DNA of 64,000 nucleotides, taken from assembly GCA_965247435.1 (NCBI GenBank), contig OZ252019.1, forward strand, positions 496,001 through 560,000, read 5' to 3'. Under the pieces are notes generated by a model that was not told where the DNA came from, did no database searches, and worked only from the letters and a program-made list of their open reading frames with translations. The stretch's first letter is position 1; each line of letters begins with the position of its first letter. Made by a program: the position numbers and the translations under genes. This DNA comes from Ilyomonas sp965247435 (GTDB lineage Bacteria; Bacteroidota; Bacteroidia; Chitinophagales; Chitinophagaceae). Below, piece after piece: positions 17,776 to 25,982 of the stretch.

Positions 17776-17805
17776 GCAACGCGCCCCGTTATCGGGGCGC
17801 GTTGC
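17776..17805 (-). terminator. GC-rich hairpin downstream of the M4 protease
   Basis: A 13-bp perfect stem (GCAACGCGCCCCG with CGGGGCGCGTTGC) around TTAT, 18 bases past the minus-strand stop. The minus-strand tail is only TTTG, so termination may be partial. Confidence 0.6.
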
Positions 17806-17822
17806 AGGTTTCAGCCGCGCCA

Positions 17823-20447
17823 TTATTGTTTGAATAAATGCGTTCTGCCAATAATAACACCGTTTTGCTCAGCCGTTAACAGGAATATACCATGTGGAAG
17901 CTTGTCAACATGCTGCAACCGGATGTGGTTGTCGCCGCTTTGGAGATGCGCTTCTTTTTGAACTGCATACACATGACCCGTAACATCAATCAACCGGAAA
18001 ACAACCCCGCCGGCGGTCGCCAGCGTTATGGAAGCATAGGTATTGTAACTGCTGACAGGATTAGGCACTACTTTAATGCTTGTTGACAGCGCTGTTTCTA
18101 CGGATGATCTGGCAGGCGCAATGTAAACAGTGTAATCTTCCACTTCGCCATAGTAAATGGTATCACAAGGTTTCAGTGTGTTGAAGTCCGGATTTTCCAT
18201 CCGTATCCTCAAACGGGTATAGCCGGTTTTAGCATTGGCAGGAATGGTAAACCTGCTTTCAACAGGTGTAGTGTCTATTGTTTGCAATATCTTAAACTGC
18301 TCACCCGGATCGGTAAGATCTCCGTCTCCGTTATAATCTATGTAGCAATCCCAGCCTTCATTGTAAACAAAATTGCTTGCCTGAACAGTTATGGTATTGT
18401 TTGCACCTTTTTGTAGCCCAACAACCGTATCGCCAAAATAACCATAGCCTTTATTGTCGCCGCTACGGTTTGTATAGTTGTTGACCTTTATGGTTTGTAT
18501 CCATTCGTACGTTGTGTTCTTTCCAAAAGAAGGACAGTACAGATGATTGCTTTTATCTAATGTCCGGAAGACGAGCGATGTGCCCAACCCGCTTAGCGTA
18601 TCGGCTGCGCAACTGCTTTGCACCCTGAAAATATATTGTACCGCCGATATCAATCCTGTTAAGTGATAAGCGTTGGCTGGAATACCGGAAATGGTAACCC
18701 AGTTTGCTGAATCAAGCGGGCGGTATTGTAAGTTATAGCTGTCAGCATTGTAAACAGCGCTCCAGTTTAGTATGGCGCTCGTTTTAGCAAGATTGGTCAC
18801 CGTTAAATCCTTGGGGGCATCACAACCCGAAACCCCGGCGCCGATGCCCACCGCATTAAATGCATCTTCAACACTTTTTAATTCGGCCGATGAATCGCCA
18901 TACAAATCTGTTGCAGCAGCAATGCATGCAAGCCGCCAGTCGGCATATTTGGCGGTAGGTGTAAGGTATTGCGTTTGCGAACGGTAAATAATACTGTCCG
19001 CTTTTCCCAATCCAATAGCATTCACCACATAGGCATCGCCTATGTCGTTAACCCCTGAACCGCCCGTTACGAGCAGGTAAAACATGAAATTGCCTACGCC
19101 GCTGAGCGTATGTACATCAAATGCAGGATTCCAGTAGGTGCCGCCGTAGGTATCCGGCTGCTTAAAAGCATTCGGGTTGGCCATATCTCTGATTAGCCAG
19201 CTCCCGTCATTGCTGATTTTCCAGCTAATATCTTTTGGCTTCGACCAGAACTGGATTGATTTACCCATAATATCACTCAGGCTTTCATTGATGCCACCCG
19301 GCTCGTTGCGATAAATCAGGTCGCAGGTTTCCTGTGTTACGCCATGCGTAAGCTCATGACCGGTGATATCAATACCGGTGCAGCCGCCCGGATTGCCGGT
19401 CGAGCGTTTGTTGAAATTCATGGTACTCCCATCCCAAAACGCATTGTTTACATAACTCTGGTCGTTTACATAACTGTACAGGGCTGTGCCTTTATCATCG
19501 TAGCTGTTTCTTCCGAAAACGTTGGTATAAAACAACCAGGTTTGCGACACACCATAATGCGCATCCAGCGCTGCCTGATTAAAGCTTTGTAAGGTCCAGT
19601 TGGCAGAAGTACTGTAATAGTCCTGCCCGCGTTTGTTTACTTCGCCATGCCGGGTAATAATGCCGTTGCCTTTAGTGTAATCGCGCAGCCGGAAAGAATC
19701 TGCACGTAGCCTGTCTGAATGAATCGTACGCTTGCCACTCCAGGCAGTATTAGCCGTTCCGGTAACATCGCTGTACTGAATCCTGTCTTCCCTGCCCGCC
19801 AACTGCCCGGTGCCCGCATCAATAAAATAATAGGCCCTGCTTAGCGGTTCCAGCGCATATACCTCTACTTTATAACACAGCCGCAATGCTTTCGGGTTTA
19901 TCTGGTTGCCGGCATTGTACCAAACCAATGCGGGTGCTGGTTTGTAGCTTGCTTTAGCATTCTTCGTTTGTTCCTTAATGCGTTGTTCCATCGCTTCCTC
20001 CTGCCAGGCATATCGCTTTGCTTTTATGCTGTTAACTGCAGCAGCAAGTGCGGCATTGGCATCTATTTTTACTATGCCGCGCTGCGATGACATTTGCGGA
20101 TCAAAGTCAGTAACGATAAACCCGCTCAAGCCCGTAAGGGAGCCGTTTCTGGTATGAAAAATATACATCGCATGCTCAACCGGAATGTTGTTATATACCT
20201 GATGAAAACGATAGTCGGCGAAGCCCGGCGGGTTTTCGTCTTTTTTGTATAAAAGGAGTTCTGATTGCGCATCTATGCCTAATAAACTTTTGGTGCCGGA
20301 GCCATTGAATGCAATCGCTTGACTTGCCGCTACGGGCGTATAAAAACGTGTAATGCCATCTCCGTTTTTAATGGCGTCTTTCAGATTTTGCGCGAAGGAA
20401 GAAATACAAAATAAAACAACGGGAAATAAGAGTAAAAGCTTTTTCAT
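17823..20447 (-). CDS. Secreted M4 (thermolysin-like) metalloprotease with FN3, GEVED and T9SS domains
   Basis: 874 residues; the start at 20447 gives a signal peptide (MKKLLLLFPVVLFCISSFAQ). Order: an FTP-type propeptide (residues about 30-210), the M4 catalytic domain with HELTH (His364, Glu365, His368) and the third ligand Glu388 in GGINESLSD, the M4 helical half (DVHTLSGVGNFMFYLL), a fibronectin type III domain starting DAPKDLTVTNLAKTS, a GEVED domain with the calcium-like YIDYNGDGDLTDPGE motif and the diagnostic GEVEDYTVYI, and a T9SS type A sorting tail (IKVVPNPVSS ... HGIFLLTAEQNG). It should be exported by T9SS and act on extracellular protein. All catalytic residues are present, unlike the S8-like protein in the window. 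Confidence 0.93.
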   Translation of the reverse strand: MKKLLLLFPVVLFCISSFAQNLKDAIKNGDGITRFYTPVAASQAIAFNGSGTKSLLGIDAQSELLLYKKDENPPGFADYRFHQVYNNIPVEHAMYIFHTRNGSLTGLSGFIVTDFDPQMSSQRGIVKIDANAALAAAVNSIKAKRYAWQEEAMEQRIKEQTKNAKASYKPAPALVWYNAGNQINPKALRLCYKVEVYALEPLSRAYYFIDAGTGQLAGREDRIQYSDVTGTANTAWSGKRTIHSDRLRADSFRLRDYTKGNGIITRHGEVNKRGQDYYSTSANWTLQSFNQAALDAHYGVSQTWLFYTNVFGRNSYDDKGTALYSYVNDQSYVNNAFWDGSTMNFNKRSTGNPGGCTGIDITGHELTHGVTQETCDLIYRNEPGGINESLSDIMGKSIQFWSKPKDISWKISNDGSWLIRDMANPNAFKQPDTYGGTYWNPAFDVHTLSGVGNFMFYLLVTGGSGVNDIGDAYVVNAIGLGKADSIIYRSQTQYLTPTAKYADWRLACIAAATDLYGDSSAELKSVEDAFNAVGIGAGVSGCDAPKDLTVTNLAKTSAILNWSAVYNADSYNLQYRPLDSANWVTISGIPANAYHLTGLISAVQYIFRVQSSCAADTLSGLGTSLVFRTLDKSNHLYCPSFGKNTTYEWIQTIKVNNYTNRSGDNKGYGYFGDTVVGLQKGANNTITVQASNFVYNEGWDCYIDYNGDGDLTDPGEQFKILQTIDTTPVESRFTIPANAKTGYTRLRIRMENPDFNTLKPCDTIYYGEVEDYTVYIAPARSSVETALSTSIKVVPNPVSSYNTYASITLATAGGVVFRLIDVTGHVYAVQKEAHLQSGDNHIRLQHVDKLPHGIFLLTAEQNGVIIGRTHLFKQ

Positions 20448-20997
20448 AGGAGTTATTCCGGATGGTAAATGAATGCAAATTGCCTGTCTTGGTTTAATGA
20501 AATGCAATAAGCAATAGTTTTAAAACCGATGAGTAAGATAAGAATGTTGATTGAAGATTTTATGTAAAATAAATTTGTTAGTCAATTGTGATGGGTTCGT
20601 GATAATTGTACGGATGTACCGTTTCTTCACTCCGCAAAATGTTGGTTTTGATCTTCTTAAAAGGCCGTGCATTTACCAGCGCAACTGCACCGCTCTAAGT
20701 TGGTTTATATTAAGGTTGCCGGCAAAAGCAGCCTGTCTGCAACAACCGGTAGTTTCTGTACAGTTAATAACCGGAAACAAAAGCCGCTGCCCGCGCCACT
20801 TAAGCGAATAATGTGTTGCAACTGCCTAACCCTCTCCCTGCAGCCTGAGCCACGATGCCGTATGGCGACAGAAAAATTGTCTTTTTAAAACGTCATTTTT
20901 TCTGTTGAAAAGAAAAAATTTCAGTGAAATATAACTGCTGCCGGCAATGGCATTGCGGTTGCTTATTCCTTATAAAATTATTTCTTAACCAATTAAA
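20448..20997. other. 550-base region between divergent protease and hsp20
   Basis: Short frames exist but none has protein-like sequence. It must hold the control region of two divergent genes. No TAnnTTTG match was found in front of hsp20, so a different (heat-shock) sigma factor is possible. Confidence 0.4.
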
Positions 20998-21004
20998 AGG
21001 AGGT
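20998..21004 (+). promoter_or_regulatory. Strong Shine-Dalgarno AGGAGGT of hsp20
   Basis: A full AGGAGGT four bases before the ATG. Genes around it mostly lack recognisable Shine-Dalgarno sequences, as is usual in Bacteroidota, so this one stands out. Confidence 0.7.
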
Positions 21005-21008
21005 CTTT

Positions 21009-21461
21009 ATGACAATCGTTAAAAGAAACGGTAATCCTGCTAATCACTTTCCCACATTCTTTGATGATTTTTTCAACCGCGACATTTTTAATTGGGACAT
21101 GTCAAATTTTTCTGACACCAATACTACCATTCCTGCGGTTAACATTAAAGAAACGCCTGACAGCTATGAAGTAGAAGTGGCTGCGCCCGGCATTACAAAA
21201 AAAGACTTTATAGTAGAGCTTGATGGCAACCGGCTCAGCATTTCTTCAGAAAAGTTAAACAGCCGCGAGCAACAGGAAAAGGTAAGCTACATCACCCGCG
21301 AATTTAGTTACCAGTCTTTCCAGCGGATATTCAATTTGCAGAAAGAGGTGGTGGATGCAGATAAAATACAGGCTAAGTACGAAGACGGTGTGCTGCACCT
21401 GATCATTCCTAAAAAAGAAGAAGCTAAACAGAAACAGCTAAGGCTGATACAGATTTCATAA
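21009..21461 (+). CDS. Small heat shock protein, Hsp20 family
   Basis: 150 residues with an alpha-crystallin domain from about residue 45 to 145: VNIKETPDSYEVEVAAPGI, a dimer-loop region around LNSREQQEKVSYI, and the terminal YEDGVLHLIIPKKEE. A C-terminal basic tail (KQKQLRLIQIS) contains the IxI-type motif that anchors oligomers. It acts as an ATP-independent holdase for unfolding proteins in the cytoplasm. It has its own terminator and a very strong ribosome-binding site, suggesting a burst-type response. Confidence 0.93.
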   Translation: MTIVKRNGNPANHFPTFFDDFFNRDIFNWDMSNFSDTNTTIPAVNIKETPDSYEVEVAAPGITKKDFIVELDGNRLSISSEKLNSREQQEKVSYITREFSYQSFQRIFNLQKEVVDADKIQAKYEDGVLHLIIPKKEEAKQKQLRLIQIS

Positions 21462-21484
21462 GGTTTGTAAACAATATTTTAAAA

Positions 21485-21518
21485 GTGTTGCCTTTGTACA
21501 AAGGCAACGCTTTTTTTA
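21485..21518 (+). terminator. Terminator after hsp20
   Basis: GTGTTGCCTTT (21485-21495) pairs with AAAGGCAACGC (21500-21510) around GTAC with one G-T pair, followed by seven T. Confidence 0.85.
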
Positions 21519-21545
21519 TATCATCATCCGGCGAAAAACGGGTGA

Positions 21546-24500
21546 TCAGGAAGCTGGCTGCATAATGTCTTTATCCAATATCGCTTTAATTACCCGTATC
21601 GGTATTCTTACCCAGTCGGGGCGGTTGTTCAATTCATCATTCAGGTTTACAATAGCCGTTTCCAGCATAAAGGTTTGTATCATCATCTCGAAGTCTTTTT
21701 TATTCTCCGGTATAAAGGCGCTGCCGGCAATAGTGTCCAGATAAGCCTTCATAAAAAAGCCGGTCATATAGTGCGTCCACAGCAGGATAAAAGGTATAAG
21801 GCTTTGCATCTCTTCCTGGTGAATCTGCTGATTGGCCAGAAAGCCTTCATACGCTACACGGTACAAAGAGGTTACCATGCTGGCCACATCGCGCAGCGGC
21901 GAACGCTTGAGCCTTCTTTCGCTGTAGCTTCGGCGCGCATCACCGCTAAAATCCTTGATCGCGATATCCTTGCCGGTCATCAGCGCCTGGCTTAAGTGGT
22001 AATTGCCTTGAATGCGTATTTTAATCACATCCAGCTTCTTAACATATATTTTTTTAAGCAGGTTTAAAATATCGTTCTTACGCGCCATCACCGCCTCCAG
22101 GTCGGCACGCACGTGGTCGGGCAATGCATTGAGATGCTTACGGTTTTGTACTGCTTCCCGCACCACGGCCTGCATAGATGAAAACAGGGAGCGCTGGTAG
22201 TGCAGCGAAAACTCCTCCGGCTGAAACTCTTTAGCGTTGGTAGCCGCCGCCAAAGCAAGATGCATCTCTCCGGTACGCACCCCCAATTGCCGCAATTGCT
22301 CAGCCGCCGTAGGGCTTAGAAACTCCTGCAGGTCGGCAGACAGTTCGTCAAACGCAACAGGCGCCGTTAGCGAACCTTTCAGTTCATACTGTGCGAGCTT
22401 TTCCCGGTCGCGGGCAAGAATGCGCTCAATAAAGTTGTTAAGTCTTTGCAGCATAAAGCTGTGGAAGTCGCCATGGTTCTCTACCATTACCTGCAGCATA
22501 CCCAATACCATTGTGTCTTTACTAAACTGCCATTCAACAGCGCCTAAAAACGCAGGAACATAGGTAAAGCCGGCCTGCTCGGTGAGGTAGCGCGTGATTT
22601 CCATATCCGGGTTAACAGCCCGATCTACCTTGCGATACAGCTTGAGGAAATAGCAGTTGTTGTAAGTGATAGCCGTATTTGCCAACTCCGTTGCGTGGAT
22701 GCGAGGCTTAATTTCCTGTTGGCCTGCTACAAATTCCTTAAGGCTGGCATTGGCGTAAAAGCGAATAGTTCCATTAAGCGGATTTAGACTTTCGCCGGCT
22801 GCCATCTTTTTTAGCAGGGCCTGTTGCAGCGGCGCTGTATAAAAAGCATCTGCCAGCAAGCCTTCTTCGCCATCTATCTTCATCCTTGCGATAATGGCTT
22901 CGGGGCAATTAGTTGATAATTTTCCGGTTTTCTGTTCTTTAATGAATGTTAAAGCCAACTGGTAGGTTTCCGGCAAACCGCTTTCGTAATTCACTTCAGC
23001 CAGCAGCAGCACCGCGCCGGTGTCTTCCAGCGGAATAGCGGCAATATCTGTGATGGCTATATGATGAATGGCGCGGCCCTTGCCTGCAAACCAGGTGGTC
23101 TTAGCTAAGTAAGATATCAGTATATCTTCTTCCAGCAACTGCAAGGTTTGCCTTTGCAAAATATCGTTCCATGCATGCAGTTCCAGCTCCGGCAACAGCG
23201 CCCTTTCACTTTGTTCTTTTTCTACCTTCTCCAGCTCAAACCAATGATAGGCATACGGACTAAGGGTAATAAAATACGGGTTGTCATCTTTCACGATGGG
23301 AAACCGGTTTTTACTAAATACCTCTACCGGCACGTAGCCCTTAAAAGCGGAAAGGTCTATCTCTGCCGGCTGTGTGTATTTGGATAGATTCACGACCACC
23401 AGCACCGTCTCCTCTTCATAGGTGCGTGTGAAGGCAAGTATTTTTGGATTCTCAACGTTTAAAAACTTCATATCGCCGCGGCTGAATGCTTTGTATTGCT
23501 TGCGCATATTGAGAATGCGCTTCATATACCAGAAGAGCGAAGAAGTATTGCTGCGCTGTACTTCCACATTCACTGCTTCATAGTTGTATTCCGGGTCGAG
23601 TATAACCGGCAGGTACAGCTTCTGCGGGTTAGCTGCCGAGAAGCCGCCGTTGCGGTCGGGCGACCATTGCATCGGCGTACGTACGCCGTCGCGGTCGCCA
23701 AGATAAAAGTTGTCGCCCATGCCTATTTCATCGCCATAATAAATCACCGGCGTTCCCTTTAAAGAAAAAAGCAGGCAATTCATCAGCTCTATCTTGCGGC
23801 GGTCATTGCCCATCAGCGGCGCAAGGCGGTGACGAATGCCCAGGTTGATTTTTGCACGCGGGTCTTTTGCATATACTTTATACATGTAATCGCGCTCTTC
23901 GTCGGTTACCATTTCCAGTGTCAACTCATCGTGGTTCCGCAAAAAGATTGCCCATTGGCAGGTTTCGGGAATAGCAGGCGTTTGTTCAAAAATATCGGTT
24001 ATCGGGTAGCGGTCTTCCATCTGCAGGGCCATAAACATACGGGGCATTACCGGGAAGTGATAATTCATGTGGCACTCATCGCCATCGCCGAAATAGGAAG
24101 CCGAATCTTCGGGCCACATATTGGCCTCCGCAAGAAATACAGTGCCGGGATAATACTCATCAATATGCCTGCGCATCCTTTTTAAAAAGGCGTGCGTTTC
24201 GGGCAGGTTTTCGCCATTGGTTCCTTCCCGTTCAAACAGATAAGGCACCGCATCGAGGCGAAATCCATCTACGCCCATTTCGCACCAGTAATCCAAAACT
24301 TTAAATATTTCTTCTTCTACCTGCGGGCTGTCGTAGTTCAGGTCAGGCTGGTGGTAAAAAAAGCGATGCCAGTAGTATTGGCCGGCTACGGCATCCCAGG
24401 TCCAGTTACTGGCTTCAAAATCCTGGAAGATGATGCGCACATCTTTGTATTGCGCAGGGTCATCTGTCCACACATAAAAGTTTCTTTCGGGCGAGCCTTT

Positions 24501-24881
24501 CGGCGCACGGCGGGCCCGCTGAAACCACGGGTGCTGGTCGGAGGTATGGTTGATGACCAGTTCGGTAACCACTTTCAGGTTACGCTTATGCGCTTCGTCA
24601 AGAAACTGTTTGAACTGCTCAATGTTGCCATAGGAAGGGTTGATGTTGTAATAATCGGCAATGTCGTAGCCATCATCGCGCAGCGGCGACGGGTAAAAAG
24701 GAAGTACCCAAATGGTGCTTATCCCAAGATCCTGCAGGTAATCCAATTTTTCCAGTAGTCCCTTAAAATCACCGATACCATCGGCATTGCCATCACAAAA
24801 GGCTTTGATGTGCAGCTCGTAAATAATTGCATCTTTATACCAGTGCAGCTTATCATCTAAAACAGTGGTGTTTGCAGCCAT
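21546..24881 (-). CDS. treS: Trehalose synthase / maltokinase fusion
   Basis: 1111 residues. The N-terminal ~560 residues are a GH13 TreS that interconverts maltose and trehalose: catalytic Asp210 (GFRLDAV), acid/base Glu252 (FLAEANMWPE) and Asp318 (FLRNHDEL) are all present. The C-terminal ~500 residues match the maltokinase (Pep2/Mak) domain usually fused to TreS (WFAGKGRAIHHI, RRSYSERRLKRSPLRDVA). However the kinase catalytic motif, HGDYHLGQ in most relatives, reads QGNYHLSQ here (Gln958, Asn960), which replaces the expected catalytic Asp. The second metal motif IIDFEGE reads IKDFSGD. The TreS half should work; kinase activity is doubtful. No glgE or glgB is next to it. Confidence 0.9.
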   Translation of the reverse strand: MAANTTVLDDKLHWYKDAIIYELHIKAFCDGNADGIGDFKGLLEKLDYLQDLGISTIWVLPFYPSPLRDDGYDIADYYNINPSYGNIEQFKQFLDEAHKRNLKVVTELVINHTSDQHPWFQRARRAPKGSPERNFYVWTDDPAQYKDVRIIFQDFEASNWTWDAVAGQYYWHRFFYHQPDLNYDSPQVEEEIFKVLDYWCEMGVDGFRLDAVPYLFEREGTNGENLPETHAFLKRMRRHIDEYYPGTVFLAEANMWPEDSASYFGDGDECHMNYHFPVMPRMFMALQMEDRYPITDIFEQTPAIPETCQWAIFLRNHDELTLEMVTDEERDYMYKVYAKDPRAKINLGIRHRLAPLMGNDRRKIELMNCLLFSLKGTPVIYYGDEIGMGDNFYLGDRDGVRTPMQWSPDRNGGFSAANPQKLYLPVILDPEYNYEAVNVEVQRSNTSSLFWYMKRILNMRKQYKAFSRGDMKFLNVENPKILAFTRTYEEETVLVVVNLSKYTQPAEIDLSAFKGYVPVEVFSKNRFPIVKDDNPYFITLSPYAYHWFELEKVEKEQSERALLPELELHAWNDILQRQTLQLLEEDILISYLAKTTWFAGKGRAIHHIAITDIAAIPLEDTGAVLLLAEVNYESGLPETYQLALTFIKEQKTGKLSTNCPEAIIARMKIDGEEGLLADAFYTAPLQQALLKKMAAGESLNPLNGTIRFYANASLKEFVAGQQEIKPRIHATELANTAITYNNCYFLKLYRKVDRAVNPDMEITRYLTEQAGFTYVPAFLGAVEWQFSKDTMVLGMLQVMVENHGDFHSFMLQRLNNFIERILARDREKLAQYELKGSLTAPVAFDELSADLQEFLSPTAAEQLRQLGVRTGEMHLALAAATNAKEFQPEEFSLHYQRSLFSSMQAVVREAVQNRKHLNALPDHVRADLEAVMARKNDILNLLKKIYVKKLDVIKIRIQGNYHLSQALMTGKDIAIKDFSGDARRSYSERRLKRSPLRDVASMVTSLYRVAYEGFLANQQIHQEEMQSLIPFILLWTHYMTGFFMKAYLDTIAGSAFIPENKKDFEMMIQTFMLETAIVNLNDELNNRPDWVRIPIRVIKAILDKDIMQPAS

Positions 24882-25028
24882 AAGTAGGTTAAGTTTAAAA
24901 ATAATTGTTTTATAATCAGTAATTAATATGCCAAGGTATGCAGCAAGGAATAATTAAATGGGTAAATAAGACCGAAGCACAAGCTGATAGAACGGCTAAA
25001 GCAGCGATCTTTTTTATAAAAGAAATAG

Positions 25029-25042
25029 GTTGGGCGTAAGCA
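25029..25042 (+). repeat. Left 14-bp inverted repeat flanking the PIN toxin locus
   Basis: GTTGGGCGTAAGCA; its exact reverse complement lies at 25711-25724. The GTTGGGC core fits the GTTRRRY end of integron attC sites. Confidence 0.6.
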
Positions 25043-25105
25043 GTCCGCAGACCATTTAAAATTGACCGGTTGCAACAACCTGACTTAATATTTTACCTCT
25101 ACTGA

Positions 25106-25573
25106 ATGAACACAAGGTTATATTTTGACACATCGGTTTTTGGTGGAGTTTACAATGAAGAGGTTGAAGAGATTTCAATTTTACTTTTTGAAAAGGTAAA
25201 AGTGGGACAGATTATTTGTGTTTATTCGGACTTGTCAGAAACTGAACTTCAAAATGCACCACAAAAAAGTTAGAGAATTCTTTGCAGGCTTGCCAAAAGA
25301 ATATATGCAGTTCGTTGAAGTAACAGAAGAAGCTTACGAGCTTGCACAAAAATATGTAGACGAAAAGTTGTTGGTCATACAAGTGCCGATGATTGCAGAC
25401 ACATTGCAATTGCCACAGTTAACAAGGTTGACATTTTGGTAAGTTGGAACTTCAAACATATTGTAAACGTTTTTAAAATACGGGGATATAATTCAATAAA
25501 TCTACGTTGTGGCTACGCACAACCTGACATTCGTTCATCAAAAGAAATTGTGTACAATGAAGACGACCAGTAA
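25106..25573 (+). pseudogene. PIN-domain (VapC-like) toxin gene with two compensating frameshifts
   Basis: Three stretches join into one PIN-domain protein. It opens with MNTRLYFDTSVFGGVYNEE (the DTS acidic motif), continues VREFFAGLPKEYMQFVEVTE and resumes VVGHTSADDCRHIAIATVN and KVDILVSWNFKHI. The first break is one extra A in the A-run at 25263-25268. The second is one missing A near 25360-25364. Between them the sequence is read one frame off, and after them the original frame returns and ends at 25573. As sequenced only 55 residues are made. PIN toxins cut RNA; this copy is inactive unless the A-runs are sequencing errors. Confidence 0.75.
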
Positions 25574-25706
25574 AAAAGAAAAAACATTTGACACAGTTAA
25601 GGTATTCCGTGAAATCAAAGAAAAAATTGCAAAAAAAACAGAAAAAATGACTTTTACTGAATTCAAAGAATATCTGAATAAAAATAAATTACAGACTGAG
25701 AAATAG
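25557..25706 (+). CDS. Small antitoxin-like protein next to the PIN gene
   Basis: 49 residues, highly charged (TFDTVKVFREIKEKIAKKTE), starting inside the last 17 bases of the PIN frame, as in translationally coupled toxin-antitoxin pairs. Small Lys/Glu-rich partners with a TVKMVREIRD-like core commonly sit next to Bacteroidota PIN toxins. The frame extends upstream to 25509, but the ATG at 25557 gives the family-like N-terminus. It is intact although its toxin is broken. Confidence 0.6.
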   Translation: MKTTSKKEKTFDTVKVFREIKEKIAKKTEKMTFTEFKEYLNKNKLQTEK

Positions 25707-25710
25707 ACTT

Positions 25711-25724
25711 TGCTTACGCCCAAC
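25711..25724 (+). repeat. Right 14-bp inverted repeat flanking the PIN toxin locus
   Basis: TGCTTACGCCCAAC, five bases after the antitoxin stop. It is the perfect inverse of the copy at 25029-25042; GCCCAAC fits the RYYYAAC start of attC sites. No matching GTTRRRY end was found within the next ~150 bases. Confidence 0.6.
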
Positions 25725-25916
25725 AAAGGGTTTGGCAATAGACTGGCTGAGGTAATAACAACCGGCTGCAAATCAATATCAGCAATAGTTTTAGCTATTA
25801 GCTGTTATCTCCATTTTAAATAACAATTTTCAGCTTTGATCCCAAACTTGACCAGCAATGAATATCAACTTATTGTCAAGCCTAAATCGTAATGCGCAAC
25901 TATGTTGCTATAATTT

Positions 25917-25960
25917 ATTCTAAAAAATAAAAGCGGGCATTTGCAGAAGCAATTGCCCGC
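25917..25960 (-). terminator. Terminator of pcrA
   Basis: GCGGGCA-T-TTGC (25933-25944) pairs with GCAA-T-TGCCCGC (25949-25960), one mismatch, loop AGAA. On the minus strand it is followed by a T-rich run. Confidence 0.7.
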
Positions 25961-25982
25961 CGTATTTACAATTCACTGCTTC

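Noticed and set aside
24192..24758. 188-residue plus-strand frame inside treS
   Set aside because: Shadow of the TreS catalytic domain coding strand.
25707..25982. Complete integron attC downstream of the antitoxin
   Set aside because: Only the RYYYAAC end is present; no GTTRRRY end or paired second half was found before the pcrA terminator.
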